Origin: Deltaproteobacteria bacterium
GTDB taxonomy: Bacteria > Desulfobacterota > Syntrophobacteria > Syntrophobacterales > Syntrophobacteraceae
Assembly: GCA_012517315.1 (NCBI GenBank)
Contig: JAAYVE010000029.1
Location: 241,165-305,164, forward strand
Length of the DNA: 64,000 bases
Reading direction: 5' to 3'
Part shown: positions 27,833-37,568 of the stretch, one piece after another
Layout of the letters: every line of letters begins with the position of its first letter
Position numbering within the stretch: the first letter of the stretch is position 1
Notes under the pieces: model-generated
What the model saw: the letters and a program-made list of their open reading frames with translations, nothing else
What the model was told of the DNA's origin: nothing
Database searches by the model: none
Made by a program: the position numbers and the translations under genes

Positions 27833-29179
27833 TCAGATGTCCTTGAGAAGGGCGTTGGCCGGGGAAGACTTCGCAGCACTCTTGATGCTTTCCATGGATT
27901 CCTCGATCTTCCTGAAAACTTCGGAGGTCACGACAGGAAACTCCCCGGTCCCCAATTGATCGAGGCGTTCCATGACCTCGTGAATCGTCAACCGTGCGGG
28001 GTCCAGGCTTGGTTGATAGGATGCCTCCGCGGCGTCCGCGTTCTTCACCTGCGTGAGCACCCCGCAAGCCGCCAAGGCTTCCAGGAAGCGGCGGACCAAA
28101 TGCAACGGAAGTCTGAGAGTCTCTGCGATGGACTTTTCAGGCAATGCTCCCCCCACGTTGCAGAAGTGTTTGACGACAAGGTTTACGGCCAGAAGGGAAA
28201 AGAGCCTTTCCTGGGCCACACTGAGCCGCAGGGAAGAACCGCCGGGCCCAGGGCACCCCAGGTTCTGATACACATGGGAGATGTGTGCTCCGACGAGCAC
28301 AATGAGCCAGCTCACTTGCAACCACACGAGAAAGAGGGGCAATGCTGTGAAACTCCCATAGATGGCATTGTACTTGGCGACCCCGATCTGGAACTGGATG
28401 TAGAGACCCTGAAAGAGCTGAAAAGCGGTTCCTGCAAGAACGCCCCCGACGGCAGCGGCGCCCGCCTGGACGGGTGTGTTGGGGATCACGGTGTAGAGAA
28501 GCGTAAAGAGAATCCAGATGACGATGAGCGGAAGGAATCTCAGTCCGAAGAGAATCGCGGGACCGACGGACTCCAGCACTCGAATCCGGTTCACGGCAAA
28601 GGTCACCTCTGTGGTGATGAGGACCGTGAGGGTTCCCGAGACAGCCAGAAGGATGGCGCACAAAAGAGATAGGGCAAGGTAATCTGTGGCTTTCCGCGGA
28701 AGGGACCTTTCCCTTCCCACACCCCACACTTCGTTGAAGCCTCTTTCCACACTGGCGAATACCTTCACCACAGACCAAAACAGGACCATGACTCCAACCC
28801 CCGCCACAACACCGCCTTTGGTGGTGGAAAGCAGGTTGTGGGCAAATCCGATCATCCTGGCGACCACCTCTTCCTGCCCCTGTGCCCTGGAAAGGAGTTC
28901 CCTCTCCAGGACCATGTCCAGCCCGAAGCCTTTGGCAATCCCAAACAGCATCGCCAGGACCGGGACGATGGAAAGCAGGGAATAGAAGGTGAGACCGGCA
29001 GCCCTGAGATGTATTCTTTCCTGGGAGAGGGACCGGGTGGCCGCCATCAGGATCTTTAGCGCACCCACACCAAGCCGGACCCCGCGCGAGAGCTTCCTCA
29101 TCTCCAACTGCCAGATCCCAACCCTCAAGAAATCCAGCAGACTCCTGGCATGGTTTCTCAAAGAGAAGTCTCCATCCAT
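27833..29179 (-). CDS. YihY/BrkB (UPF0761) family membrane protein
   Basis: A 448-residue protein with six membrane helices between about residues 60 and 320. It carries the BrkB/YihY family sequence LRAAGLTFYSLLSIVPVLA and KYNAIYGSFTALPLFLVWLQ. A soluble C-terminal part of about 120 residues resembles a winged-helix region (LPLHLVRRFLEALAACGVL). The family was once called RNase BN, which is now considered wrong; its function is uncertain. GGAGG is five bases before the ATG. It is followed, 240 bases away in the upstream direction, by an SDR gene. Confidence 0.88.
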   Translation of the reverse strand: MDGDFSLRNHARSLLDFLRVGIWQLEMRKLSRGVRLGVGALKILMAATRSLSQERIHLRAAGLTFYSLLSIVPVLAMLFGIAKGFGLDMVLERELLSRAQGQEEVVARMIGFAHNLLSTTKGGVVAGVGVMVLFWSVVKVFASVERGFNEVWGVGRERSLPRKATDYLALSLLCAILLAVSGTLTVLITTEVTFAVNRIRVLESVGPAILFGLRFLPLIVIWILFTLLYTVIPNTPVQAGAAAVGGVLAGTAFQLFQGLYIQFQIGVAKYNAIYGSFTALPLFLVWLQVSWLIVLVGAHISHVYQNLGCPGPGGSSLRLSVAQERLFSLLAVNLVVKHFCNVGGALPEKSIAETLRLPLHLVRRFLEALAACGVLTQVKNADAAEASYQPSLDPARLTIHEVMERLDQLGTGEFPVVTSEVFRKIEESMESIKSAAKSSPANALLKDI

Positions 29180-29422
29180 CGAAACCTCCGCATGGCTAAG
29201 GCCGGAGGAAGCTCTTCGTCATTCCCGATGCCCCGTGTGTGACGGATCGTTGCGGACTCTTTCGGCACCCATCACCGGTCCTGCATCGGGCGACGTCTCC
29301 CTTGCCACCCCTCTCCTCCCGGTGCCTGTGCAGTCGATGGGGATTCTCCCTCAACGGATCGGCATTCGCCGCCATCCCCGGCAGAGAACCCCCCATACCG
29401 GCACCCTGCGGTCTCGCAACGT

Positions 29423-30226
29423 TCATGGGAATACGCCGGATCCATCTTCTCCTAATTCTCGCAACGCTTCCGCAAAAATCTCGGGGTCGTCATAGCTGAG
29501 AAAAGCGCCGCTCCAAGCCGGAGGTGCATGCAAGGCCAGCCAGGCAATGGAACGGGCCGGAACGGAGGGGGGTTCAAGCTGCCCTTTCTTTTTGAGATCC
29601 GCATAGTAGGCCCAATGTTCCTCGGGCATGGCGGAGGCGCCCTTTTGCCGGAGCACTGTCTGCATGGCTGTGTCCACGACGCCGGGTCGAACCGCCACGG
29701 ACACCACGAAAGGTTCTTCCCGGGCCATGACCTGTGTGAAATGATTGAGGGCCGCTTTCGCAGAGCAATAGGCGCTTGCGGCGAAAATGGCGTGGGTCGC
29801 CGCCCCGCTGCTCACGTTCACGATCCGTCCACGGTTCCTTCGCAGCTCGGGCATGGCGCACCGGGAAAGGAAGAAGGGACCCAAAAGGTTGACCTCCACA
29901 CACCGCCTCCATTCCCATGGATCCGCCTTGGCCACCACTGCCAGGGGTTCCACAACCCCGGCGTTGTTGATGATCCCGTCGATCCTTTGAAAACGCTCCA
30001 AGGAACGCTCCACGGCCCGGTCTGAAACCGATGGATCCGTCACGTCGCCCTGCACCACGAGGGCATTCCCGCCGAGCCGATCCACCTGGGATGCAACCTT
30101 CCCCAGTTCTGCGCCGGACCTGGAAACCAGCGTCACTCCTGCCCCAACTTTTCCCAGCCAGCACGCGACAGCGGCCCCGATTCCCCGGGATGCCCCCGTG
30201 ACAATGAACACCCGCCTCTTCTCCAT
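29423..30226 (-). CDS. Short-chain dehydrogenase/reductase
   Basis: A 267-residue classical SDR. The cofactor motif is TGASRGIG (TGxxxGxG) at about residues 9-16, then NNAG at about 85, catalytic Ser in NVSSGAAT and YCSAKAA (YxxxK). The active site is intact, so it is probably an active NAD(P)H-dependent oxidoreductase. ATG 30226 is chosen for the GGGGAGA ribosome site five bases upstream. It follows the AMP nucleosidase gene by 49 bases on the same strand; the substrate is not evident. Confidence 0.88.
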   Translation of the reverse strand: MEKRRVFIVTGASRGIGAAVACWLGKVGAGVTLVSRSGAELGKVASQVDRLGGNALVVQGDVTDPSVSDRAVERSLERFQRIDGIINNAGVVEPLAVVAKADPWEWRRCVEVNLLGPFFLSRCAMPELRRNRGRIVNVSSGAATHAIFAASAYCSAKAALNHFTQVMAREEPFVVSVAVRPGVVDTAMQTVLRQKGASAMPEEHWAYYADLKKKGQLEPPSVPARSIAWLALHAPPAWSGAFLSYDDPEIFAEALRELGEDGSGVFP

Positions 30227-30275
30227 CGGTCTCTCCCCAAACGCATCTGCCAAGGACGCTCAATGGAAACTGAAA

Positions 30276-31061
30276 TCACCACTCACTGATGAGTCGCCTC
30301 TCCACCTCGGCCCACTTGGAGGCGATGGTGGTCACCGCATCCATGGCCAAATCCAGGTGCATGGGCATCCATCGGGCGTAGATCTCATCGTGAAGCCTTT
30401 TCCCTTTGATGCCCCTTCGCTCCAGGGGCATGTCCGATACGAGCATGATGGACCCGATGGGGACCTCATAGCGGTATGCCACCGAAAAGAGGGTCGCCAG
30501 TTCCATTTCAATCGCCATGATCCGCTGTCGGCGCAGGTAGGCGATGAACTCCTCGTCATACTCCCACAAACGCCGGTCCGTCGTGTAGACAATTCCGCAT
30601 TTGGGAGGCAGGGCCTTCTGCTTCACGGCCCCGATACAGAAAAGGTTCACGGATGAGGCTGGGATGGCGGGAAATTCCAGGGGCAGGTAATGCCTGCTGG
30701 TCCCTTCTCCCCGGATGGCAGCGGTGGGAACGACAAAATCCCCTACTTGCAGCGTATCGTCGATTCCCCCACACATCCCCAGCATGATCACGGACTTGAG
30801 GTTGTCCAGGTAAGCCAGACAGTTGATGAGCAGGGCCGCCTGTGGAGAACCGATCCCGAAATCGATCATGCTGCAGTTGAGAGACCTGACGTTGACGATC
30901 CTGAAGTTGCCCTCCCTGAAGACCCCTTCGGTCCTCTCTTGAAATGCCCGCACGTATTGCCTGAAGTTGGTGATGAGCACGTGGTCGCAGATCTCCTCCA
31001 GGGGACAGTTGGTGTACCGTTCCAGAGTTTGCCGGATGTACTCATGTTCTTTGAGTCCCAT
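30276..31061 (-). CDS. amn: AMP nucleosidase-like purine nucleosidase
   Basis: A 261-residue member of the PNP/UDP phosphorylase fold, resembling the short AMP nucleosidases that split AMP into adenine and ribose 5-phosphate. Motifs seen are DFGIGSPQAALL, VIMLGMCGGIDDTLQVGDFVVP and IMAIEMELATLFSVA (the ExE ribose-binding region). It lacks the N-terminal domain of the E. coli enzyme. GGAGGAAA is about nine bases before the ATG. It is co-oriented with the SDR downstream and a small protein upstream. Confidence 0.85.
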   Translation of the reverse strand: MGLKEHEYIRQTLERYTNCPLEEICDHVLITNFRQYVRAFQERTEGVFREGNFRIVNVRSLNCSMIDFGIGSPQAALLINCLAYLDNLKSVIMLGMCGGIDDTLQVGDFVVPTAAIRGEGTSRHYLPLEFPAIPASSVNLFCIGAVKQKALPPKCGIVYTTDRRLWEYDEEFIAYLRRQRIMAIEMELATLFSVAYRYEVPIGSIMLVSDMPLERRGIKGKRLHDEIYARWMPMHLDLAMDAVTTIASKWAEVERRLISEW

Positions 31062-31172
31062 CAGTCATTTCCTCCACGACTTCGTCGACCGAAACAGACC
31101 CGATGGGCCTTTCGCCGGAAAAACGGCTGAACACTGCCGCCTCGTTCCAATCGAGAAGCGATCAAGAGCGAT

Positions 31173-31445
31173 TCACGAGTTGCAGTGCAGACCCGCCGGC
31201 AGGCTCCGGCCTCCCGTACGGGTGTCCGTCTTTTCGGAATCGCTCGTTGCCGCGCGCCTTCCCAGTTCCTCGTCGATGAGACACTGAATCACCGATCCGA
31301 TCTGGAATTCCGCAATGCCGCAGCGATCAACGGAAATGAGCTGACATTCTTTTAGAGCCCTTCTCAGCTCTTCTTCCGGCATGGCCTCGATCTGTTGCAC
31401 AATCGTGTCCAGAATCCGTTTCGCAAAACTCTTCTCCGTCGCCAC
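31173..31445 (-). CDS. Small hypothetical protein
   Basis: About 90 residues. The first two thirds are helical and acidic (ILDTIVQQIEAMPEEELRRAL), and the tail is polar and probably disordered. GTG 31445 is favoured because GGAGGG lies six bases upstream; a TTG at 31460 extends the frame. It precedes amn by about 110 bases on the same strand. I do not recognise the family. A single cysteine pair at a distance does not suggest metal binding. Confidence 0.5.
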   Translation of the reverse strand: MATEKSFAKRILDTIVQQIEAMPEEELRRALKECQLISVDRCGIAEFQIGSVIQCLIDEELGRRAATSDSEKTDTRTGGRSLPAGLHCNS

Positions 31446-31825
31446 CCCCAAACCCTCCAAAGGTCAATCTCACCATGACGGGGAACTGCTTCCCCTTGCA
31501 ACGACATCACAGGGCCCCCGCGAGGTCAAGTGCTTTTCTCCCCATTCCGAAGGAATCCCCATGCACGAATGCCCTGCGTTCGCTGCCGGATAATCCTTCA
31601 TGAATCTCGCGCCGTCACCTTGCGGCAAGCCGCTGCGAAGGGTACCTGCATTATAGTGTCCTTGCCTCCAAAGCGCTTTTTCTAAAGGCAAAGCACTGCG
31701 TGACCGACATATATGCCACAGTAAAGGTGCAGGATCGGCCGGTCTCGATGCACCCCACCCGCTCGGCCGGAATCCTCTTTGATTGTTTCGATTCTTGATC
31801 CCAACTGGAAAGGATGTGTTCTGAA
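31446..31825. other. Intergenic region upstream of chemoreceptor
   Basis: About 380 bases between divergent genes. It must hold promoters for both, but I see no confident sigma-70, sigma-28 or sigma-54 element; the stretch near 31700-31730 (ATATATGCC, then AGTAAAGG) is the most AT-rich. Confidence 0.4.
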
Positions 31826-33802
31826 ATGAAAAGGATGACTCTCAATCTGAAGCTGCTCCTGGGTGGAATGTCTCTCGTGCTGATTCCCCTCCTGATCGTC
31901 GGCTTCTTCTCTCTCTACAAAGCGTCAACGGCTCTCGAGGAGGGAGCGAAGGAAAAGGCGCTCATGGCGGCCAAAGGTCTGGCTGCCGAGGCGCAGGTCT
32001 TCCTCACCGGGGAGATGAAGATGACGACGGAACTGGCCTTCGGCAACACCACCATCGACGTGGCGACGCTCGTTTCCAAATCTCCCGGGGAAGATCACAC
32101 CAAGGCGGTGGAAAGCCTCTCCCGGAAGCTCACCAATGCCATGAAACAGATTGGAAAAGATTACGAAACCGTCTTTGTGGCGGATGCCAAGGGAAATATC
32201 TTTGCGGACGGCTCCGACGGATCATACAAAGGAATTGCCGTCGGTGATCGGGAATACTTCAAGGCCGCCAAGAGCGGAAAAACGAACGTGGGCAACCTCG
32301 TCAAATCCAGGAAAACGGACAAGCCCATCGTTCCCATCTGCTCACCCGTGACCTCCTCTTCAGGAGAGTTTGTGGGCGCCATGAGCGTGCTCCTTAAGGT
32401 GGATTATCTCATTGAGAAGATCAGCGGCACCAAGATCGGGAAGACGGGTTATGCCTTCATGGTGGACAAGGAGGGCATGATCATTGCCCATCCGAGGAAA
32501 GAGCTGGTCCTGACCACCAACATCAAGAACATCAGCGGAATGGAGCAGATCAGCAGCCGAATCGTTTCCGGTCAGGCAGGTGTGGAATCCTATCGGTTCG
32601 AGGGTGTGGACAAGATCGCCGGGTTCGCCCCGGATCCCGTGACCGGCTGGACGGTGGTGACCACGCAGGATGCGGATGAGTTTCTCGCTTCCGTCCATTC
32701 CACCCGCAACGGGGTGGTTCTCATCGGTTTGATCATGCTGGGCATCATGGCGGTGTTGGTGATCTTGTTTTCCCGCAGTCTCTCCAGACCGATCACCAGG
32801 GTCGTGAACGGCCTGAGCGACGGTGCGGACCAAGTGGCGTCGGCCTCTGCACAGGTCTCCTCCGCAAGCCAGCAACTGGCTGAAGGAGCCTCTGAGCAGG
32901 CAGCCGCCATCGAGGAGACTTCCTCTTCCCTGGAAGAGATGTCTTCCATGGTCAAACAAAACGCCGACAACGCAAGCGAAGCCAACCGCCTCATGGGAGA
33001 AGCCAACCGCGTGGTGGAGCGGGCGAGCAAGTCCATGACCCACCTGACCACCTCCATGGAAGAAATTTCCAAGGCGAGCGAAGACACGCAGAAAATCATC
33101 AAGACGATCGATGAGATTGCGTTTCAGACCAATCTCCTCGCTCTCAACGCAGCCGTGGAGGCGGCCAGGGCCGGGGAAGCGGGCGCAGGTTTCGCGGTTG
33201 TCGCCGATGAAGTGAGAAACCTGGCCATGAGAGCCGCAGAGGCGGCCAAGAACACGGCTGCCCTCATTGAGGCCACTGTGAAGAAGGTGAGGGATGGATC
33301 CCAGTCGGTGGTGTCCACCAACCAGGAGTTCAGCGAAATCGCCGTGAGTGTCAACCGGTCGGGAGAACTTGTGGCGGAGATCGCGGCCGCATCCTCGGAG
33401 CAGGCCCAGGGGATTCAGCAGATCAGCCATGCCGTCGCGGAAATGGAGAAGGTGGTGCAGCAAAACTCTGCCACCGCCGAGGAATCCGCCGCCGCATCTG
33501 AAGAAATGAACGCTCAGGCGGAACAGATGAAAGAGTTCGTCACGAGTCTCGCCAATATCGTGGGCGGAGGGAGAAAACCGGCGAAGAGGGAAAAAAGGGA
33601 GAGCAGCCCTAAAGGTTCTCTCTCCGGAAGTGGCAACGCTCTCGGGAAGAAGGCCGTGAATTTGTCTCCTGTCTCTCAGCCGCCTGTCGCAAAAGGCAAG
33701 AGCAGTGGGAACGGAAGCGCATACGGAAAGACAAAGAAAGACATGGGGGAGATCAGCCCCGAAGAGGTGATCCCTTTTGACGAGGACTTCAAGGATTTCT
33801 AG
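31826..33802 (+). CDS. Methyl-accepting chemotaxis protein with dCache sensor
   Basis: A chemoreceptor of about 658 residues. Its first membrane helix is at about residues 8-30. A roughly 260-residue periplasmic double-Cache-type sensor follows ([33 protein letters not shown]). The second helix lies at about 290-315. The cytoplasmic signalling hairpin has the conserved tip [20 protein letters not shown] and [14 protein letters not shown] basic, Ser-rich tail of about 70 residues with no CheR/CheB-binding pentapeptide ends the protein. ATG 31826 is preferred to 31814 because the latter has no room for a ribosome site. The ligand is unknown, though such Cache domains often bind amino or carboxylic acids. 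Confidence 0.92.
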   Translation: MKRMTLNLKLLLGGMSLVLIPLLIVGFFSLYKASTALEEGAKEKALMAAKGLAAEAQVFLTGEMKMTTELAFGNTTIDVATLVSKSPGEDHTKAVESLSRKLTNAMKQIGKDYETVFVADAKGNIFADGSDGSYKGIAVGDREYFKAAKSGKTNVGNLVKSRKTDKPIVPICSPVTSSSGEFVGAMSVLLKVDYLIEKISGTKIGKTGYAFMVDKEGMIIAHPRKELVLTTNIKNISGMEQISSRIVSGQAGVESYRFEGVDKIAGFAPDPVTGWTVVTTQDADEFLASVHSTRNGVVLIGLIMLGIMAVLVILFSRSLSRPITRVVNGLSDGADQVASASAQVSSASQQLAEGASEQAAAIEETSSSLEEMSSMVKQNADNASEANRLMGEANRVVERASKSMTHLTTSMEEISKASEDTQKIIKTIDEIAFQTNLLALNAAVEAARAGEAGAGFAVVADEVRNLAMRAAEAAKNTAALIEATVKKVRDGSQSVVSTNQEFSEIAVSVNRSGELVAEIAAASSEQAQGIQQISHAVAEMEKVVQQNSATAEESAAASEEMNAQAEQMKEFVTSLANIVGGGRKPAKREKRESSPKGSLSGSGNALGKKAVNLSPVSQPPVAKGKSSGNGSAYGKTKKDMGEISPEEVIPFDEDFKDF

Positions 33803-34227
33803 CCTGCACAAGGACAAACCCCATCTTGACTTCGGCTGCCCAGTCCCCGTGCCTGTCGGCCATTGACCCGAAGCTGAGGTGAACAAACAACAGCCGCATG
33901 AAGAGGACTTCCTCCCAAAAGGATGGAAGTCCTCAACCATTGGGCCCCCACACCGGGTTTCCTGCACCATCTCCCCTCGGAGACCCCCTCTGAGGGGCAT
34001 TCCACGATCTCCAGCCACCAGCGAGCAAGTCCCTTGCCTATGATTTCCCAAAGAGTTAATTGAGCCAGCATCGAAGCAGAATCAGGCCACACTCCGTCGC
34101 AGAAAGGTTCGGCCTCTCCGCCTGCCGTTTCAAACAGGCCGGCTTGGACCCCACGGTGCGGGGACCGCGGACCGCTGGGACGGCAACCCATCCTTGGCCT
34201 GTCTTCCGTCATTGTGCGAGGGGCGAC
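33803..34227. other. Intergenic region after chemoreceptor
   Basis: No gene supported. It holds a ten-base-pair hairpin at 33903-33934 (GAGGACTTCC paired with GGAAGTCCTC, twelve-base loop) about 100 bases past the chemoreceptor stop, with no T run. Confidence 0.5.
33903..33934 (+). terminator. Hairpin downstream of chemoreceptor gene
   Basis: GAGGACTTCC (33903-33912) and GGAAGTCCTC (33925-33934) form a perfect ten-base stem. There is no T tract, so intrinsic termination is uncertain. Confidence 0.4.
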
Positions 34228-36231
34228 ATGGATCTCCATGAGAAGCTTGAAATCCTGGCCGGAGCTGCACGATACGACGTCTCGTGTGCCTCCAGCGGAA
34301 CCCCCCGTGAACCTACCCGACAAGGATTCGGCACGACTGTACCCAGTGGCGTCTGCCATACGTTCACCGAAGACGGGCGATGCGTCTCCCTGCTGAAAGT
34401 GCTTTTCACGAATTTCTGCGTTTTCGACTGTGCCTACTGCGCCAACCGCGCAAGCAACGACATTCCCCGCGCATCCTTCACCACGGGGGAACTCGTCGAT
34501 CTCACCATTCAATTCTATCAACGCAATTACATCGAAGGATTGTTCCTGAGTTCCGGTGTCCTGAAAAGCCCCGACGACACAATGGAACGCCTTATTCGTG
34601 TCGCCAGGACACTCCGCCTGAATCACGGCTTCCGCGGTTACATCCACCTGAAATGCATCCCGGGAACCAGCAGTGCCCTCGTGAGAGAGGCGGGACTGCT
34701 GGCGGACCGCCTGAGTGTCAACATTGAGCTTCCCTCCGAGGGGAGTCTCAGGCACTTGGCCCCCGACAAATGCTATGCCTGGATTCTCGGCCCTATGGAA
34801 TCCATCAGGGATGCCATCCTCCGGCACCAGGACGAGCGAAGAACGATCCGTTCCTCCCCCCTCTTTGCACCCGCAGGGCAAAGCACCCAGCTCATTGTCG
34901 GCGCAACTCCTGAAAGAGACTATGAAATCCTGGACCTCGCACGGAAGCTTTACCGTTCTCACCATCTGAAACGGGTGTATTACTCCGCCTTCATCCCCGT
35001 CCGTCGCCAGGATCCCCGCCTGCCCGCGCTCCAGAAGCCACCCCTGCGGAGGGAAAACAGGCTCTATCAGTCCGACTGGCTCATGCGCCTCTACGGCTTC
35101 CAATTGGAAGAACTCCTCACTCCCGACCGTCCCGATCTCGATCTCACCGTCGATCCTAAACTTGCATATGCCAAGCGCCATCCAGAACTCTTCCCCGTGG
35201 ACCTCAACCGGGCCGACTACGAAGAAATCCTGCGGGTCCCCGGAATCGGCCTTCAATCGGCCAAGCGTATCATTGCATGGCGCAGGGAACGGAGGATTCG
35301 GCTGGAGCACCTCCACGAAATTGGACTCGTAGTGAAACGGGCCATGCCTTTCGTCTGCTGCGCAGGCATGGGCGGTCCCACGAGCCGAAGTGCCGATCCA
35401 GAGGTGGCGAACGCATACGGAAAGCCGTCGCCGGCGGGCGGGGGGCACCCCTCATCTCCCCCGCCCAAGCTCCGAAACATCCTCATCCACGATGGGACTT
35501 TCGACGGCCTCCTCACCGGCGTCTTCCAAAGCTACGAACTCGGTTTCCAGCCCGACGTCGTCCTGCGACAAGGCCACTTTCAATGCGGGCTCTTCGATCG
35601 ATGCATTCACGTGATTTCCGACCCGGAAAAAGCGGACCGCGTCTGGAAGCGCCTCTTCCAAATGATGGGCCGCCGCTTCCCTTTCATCCTTCTTTGCGCA
35701 TTCCTTTCCGCCAGGAACCATGCGGACTTGGAAATATTCCATGCCATAAGAGGTGCGGTGCGACGGCAACGGGGGGAAACGGACAACGGCCTGGCGGATC
35801 GAATGAGGAAACTGGAATCGATGAGCCGGGAAGTGCGCCGGGAGGCACACCGCATGAAGGGATTCGTCCGCTTCCGGAAGGTGACCGACGACGCGCAGAT
35901 CGCCCTCATCGCCCCAAAGCACAATGTCCTGCCCCTCATTCTGGACCATTTCGAAAAACGCTTCAGGGACCGAAAGTGGATGATCGTGGACACCTCGCGT
36001 GGATACGGTTACCGGTTTGATACAGAGGTTTCCCATGAGGTGCGGATTCCGCCCCAACTCATTGAAGAAGCAGAAAGGAGTGCTCTCTTGTCTGAACCCT
36101 ACCGCGACCTCTGGAAGCAGTATTATGAGGCTGTGAATGTCCCGCAACGAGGGAACGCGGCCCTCCATCTCAAGATGGTTCCGCGACGCTACTGGAAATA
36201 TCTCCCTGAAAAAACGGGAAAAAAATCCTGA
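34228..36231 (+). CDS. Radical SAM DNA modification/repair-type protein fused to DUF4130 domain
   Basis: A 667-residue fusion. Residues 1 to about 395 match the putative DNA modification/repair radical SAM protein (TIGR03916-type): CVFDCAYC at Cys64/68/71, and a helix-hairpin-helix VDLNRADYEEILRVPGIGLQSAK near residue 330 that suggests nucleic-acid binding. After a Pro/Gly linker, residues about 415-667 match the TIGR03915/DUF4130 partner protein (LIHDGTFDGLLTGVF, FRKVTDDAQIALIAPKHNVLP, DTSRGYGYRF). In most genomes these are two adjacent genes near a uracil-DNA glycosylase-like gene; here they form one chain and no glycosylase is nearby. ATG 34228 with GAGGGG upstream is the start. DNA repair is inferred from family context. 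Confidence 0.88.
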   Translation: MDLHEKLEILAGAARYDVSCASSGTPREPTRQGFGTTVPSGVCHTFTEDGRCVSLLKVLFTNFCVFDCAYCANRASNDIPRASFTTGELVDLTIQFYQRNYIEGLFLSSGVLKSPDDTMERLIRVARTLRLNHGFRGYIHLKCIPGTSSALVREAGLLADRLSVNIELPSEGSLRHLAPDKCYAWILGPMESIRDAILRHQDERRTIRSSPLFAPAGQSTQLIVGATPERDYEILDLARKLYRSHHLKRVYYSAFIPVRRQDPRLPALQKPPLRRENRLYQSDWLMRLYGFQLEELLTPDRPDLDLTVDPKLAYAKRHPELFPVDLNRADYEEILRVPGIGLQSAKRIIAWRRERRIRLEHLHEIGLVVKRAMPFVCCAGMGGPTSRSADPEVANAYGKPSPAGGGHPSSPPPKLRNILIHDGTFDGLLTGVFQSYELGFQPDVVLRQGHFQCGLFDRCIHVISDPEKADRVWKRLFQMMGRRFPFILLCAFLSARNHADLEIFHAIRGAVRRQRGETDNGLADRMRKLESMSREVRREAHRMKGFVRFRKVTDDAQIALIAPKHNVLPLILDHFEKRFRDRKWMIVDTSRGYGYRFDTEVSHEVRIPPQLIEEAERSALLSEPYRDLWKQYYEAVNVPQRGNAALHLKMVPRRYWKYLPEKTGKKS

Positions 36232-36267
36232 AGGCAATTCGATCGCCGGGGGAAACGCAGTCAGCTC

Positions 36268-37470
36268 TTACGGGTGCCGCATTGGCACCTCATCCCCCCG
36301 CGCACCCCGCCGAATGAATCCGTCAAGGACCGTGAAAAGAAGCCCCCCGGCAAAGGCGGCAACCCCGCTCATGAAAAATAGACGGCTCTCCGGAACCCTG
36401 CCGTAGAGATATCCGTTGACCACGAATCCCGTCATGAGCCCGAGACCATATGTGAGAGCGTTGTTTATGGCCTGCCCCAGGGTTTTTGCCCCTTCGGGAG
36501 AAAGGCGATCGACCATGAGGATGCTCGCCATGTGAAACGTCCCGTAACTCATGGCGTGGAGAACCTGGGACAGGAGAATGAGGGCGGGGGAAGTGACCGC
36601 CCCCAGCAAGAGCCACCTGATGGACGCGGCAGCGAAGGATGCGGTGATGACCCGTTCCAGGCTGAAGCGTTGAAATAGGCTCCGGGAGCGGACCATCACC
36701 AGGATCTCCGCTGTGGACGCAAGCGCCCAGCAAAGCCCGATGAAGGCGCTCGAGTGCCCCTGGGTCTCCAGGTGGATGGAAAAAAATCCGTAGTACGTGC
36801 CATGACTCACCAGCATGAGAAAGGCGCAGAAGAGGAAAAGGACCATGCGCTTGGACAACAACCCTTTGGCGTCTCGCGCAAGGGCGGTGCGCTCCCCTGG
36901 ATGGGCCGCCGGAATCCCTGTCCCTGTCAGTGCCTGCACAAGGGAGACAATCCACACCGAGACGATGAGGATGCGCACGGAAAACGCCTGGATCAATCGG
37001 CCGAACATGAGCACCACGGCGATGAAGCTCACGGACCCCCACACACGGATTCTTCCGTAGCTTTCTTTGTCCCGCCCCAGCCGCTCCATGGTGAGGGTTT
37101 CCAAAAAGGAAATGAGGGGGGAATAGAAAACCCCGTGGGCAAGAACAATCCCAGCCATGGCCGGGAAATCCTCAGTGAGAAGAAAAAGCCCCCAAATGCC
37201 TGCGCTCATGGCCGCACAGCCAATGAAAATAGGGCGTCTGCCGCCGGTGCGGTCGGCCAGAGCACCCCACGCCATGGGAAAGACCACCATTACCAGCGCA
37301 CGTAGGGCCGAAAGGACACCGATCTGAAAACCTGAAAACTTCAGATGGTAACAGTACAGGTTGAAATAGGGGAGGACCATCCCCGTCCCAGCAAAGTAAA
37401 CGAAGTACTGGGACGCTAAGATGACTTTCACGAAAGACGGACGAGACGGCTCAACTTGGGCTCGGAACAA
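36268..37470 (-). CDS. MFS transporter (MFS_1-like, HcaT/LacY-type)
   Basis: A 400-residue major facilitator with about twelve membrane helices. The loop 2-3 motif reads WGALADRTGGRRPIF, and the N-terminal helix PYFNLYCYHLKFSGFQIG resembles the HcaT/LacY-like subgroup (phenylpropionate or nucleoside-like substrates in other bacteria). TTG 37470 is taken as the start; GTG at codon 14 is possible, and neither has a strong ribosome site. It converges on the radical SAM gene with 36 bases between stops. The substrate cannot be told from sequence. Confidence 0.85.
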   Translation of the reverse strand: MFRAQVEPSRPSFVKVILASQYFVYFAGTGMVLPYFNLYCYHLKFSGFQIGVLSALRALVMVVFPMAWGALADRTGGRRPIFIGCAAMSAGIWGLFLLTEDFPAMAGIVLAHGVFYSPLISFLETLTMERLGRDKESYGRIRVWGSVSFIAVVLMFGRLIQAFSVRILIVSVWIVSLVQALTGTGIPAAHPGERTALARDAKGLLSKRMVLFLFCAFLMLVSHGTYYGFFSIHLETQGHSSAFIGLCWALASTAEILVMVRSRSLFQRFSLERVITASFAAASIRWLLLGAVTSPALILLSQVLHAMSYGTFHMASILMVDRLSPEGAKTLGQAINNALTYGLGLMTGFVVNGYLYGRVPESRLFFMSGVAAFAGGLLFTVLDGFIRRGARGDEVPMRHP

Positions 37471-37568
37471 TGATTCACCACTCGCAGAGGAAATGAAAAC
37501 GGTCGTCTGCAGGCAAGGACAAAAACTGTACGACTTCTCCCTCCCCCACGGCGACCGGGGGGAGATGA

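Noticed and set aside
31700..31745. Sigma-28 promoter for the chemoreceptor
   Set aside because: A TAAAG is present but the distance to a GCCG-like element is wrong by three bases.
36273..36289. GGTGCC-GCATT-GGCACC hairpin as terminator between convergent genes
   Set aside because: It lies within the last codons of the MFS gene and has no T run on either side.
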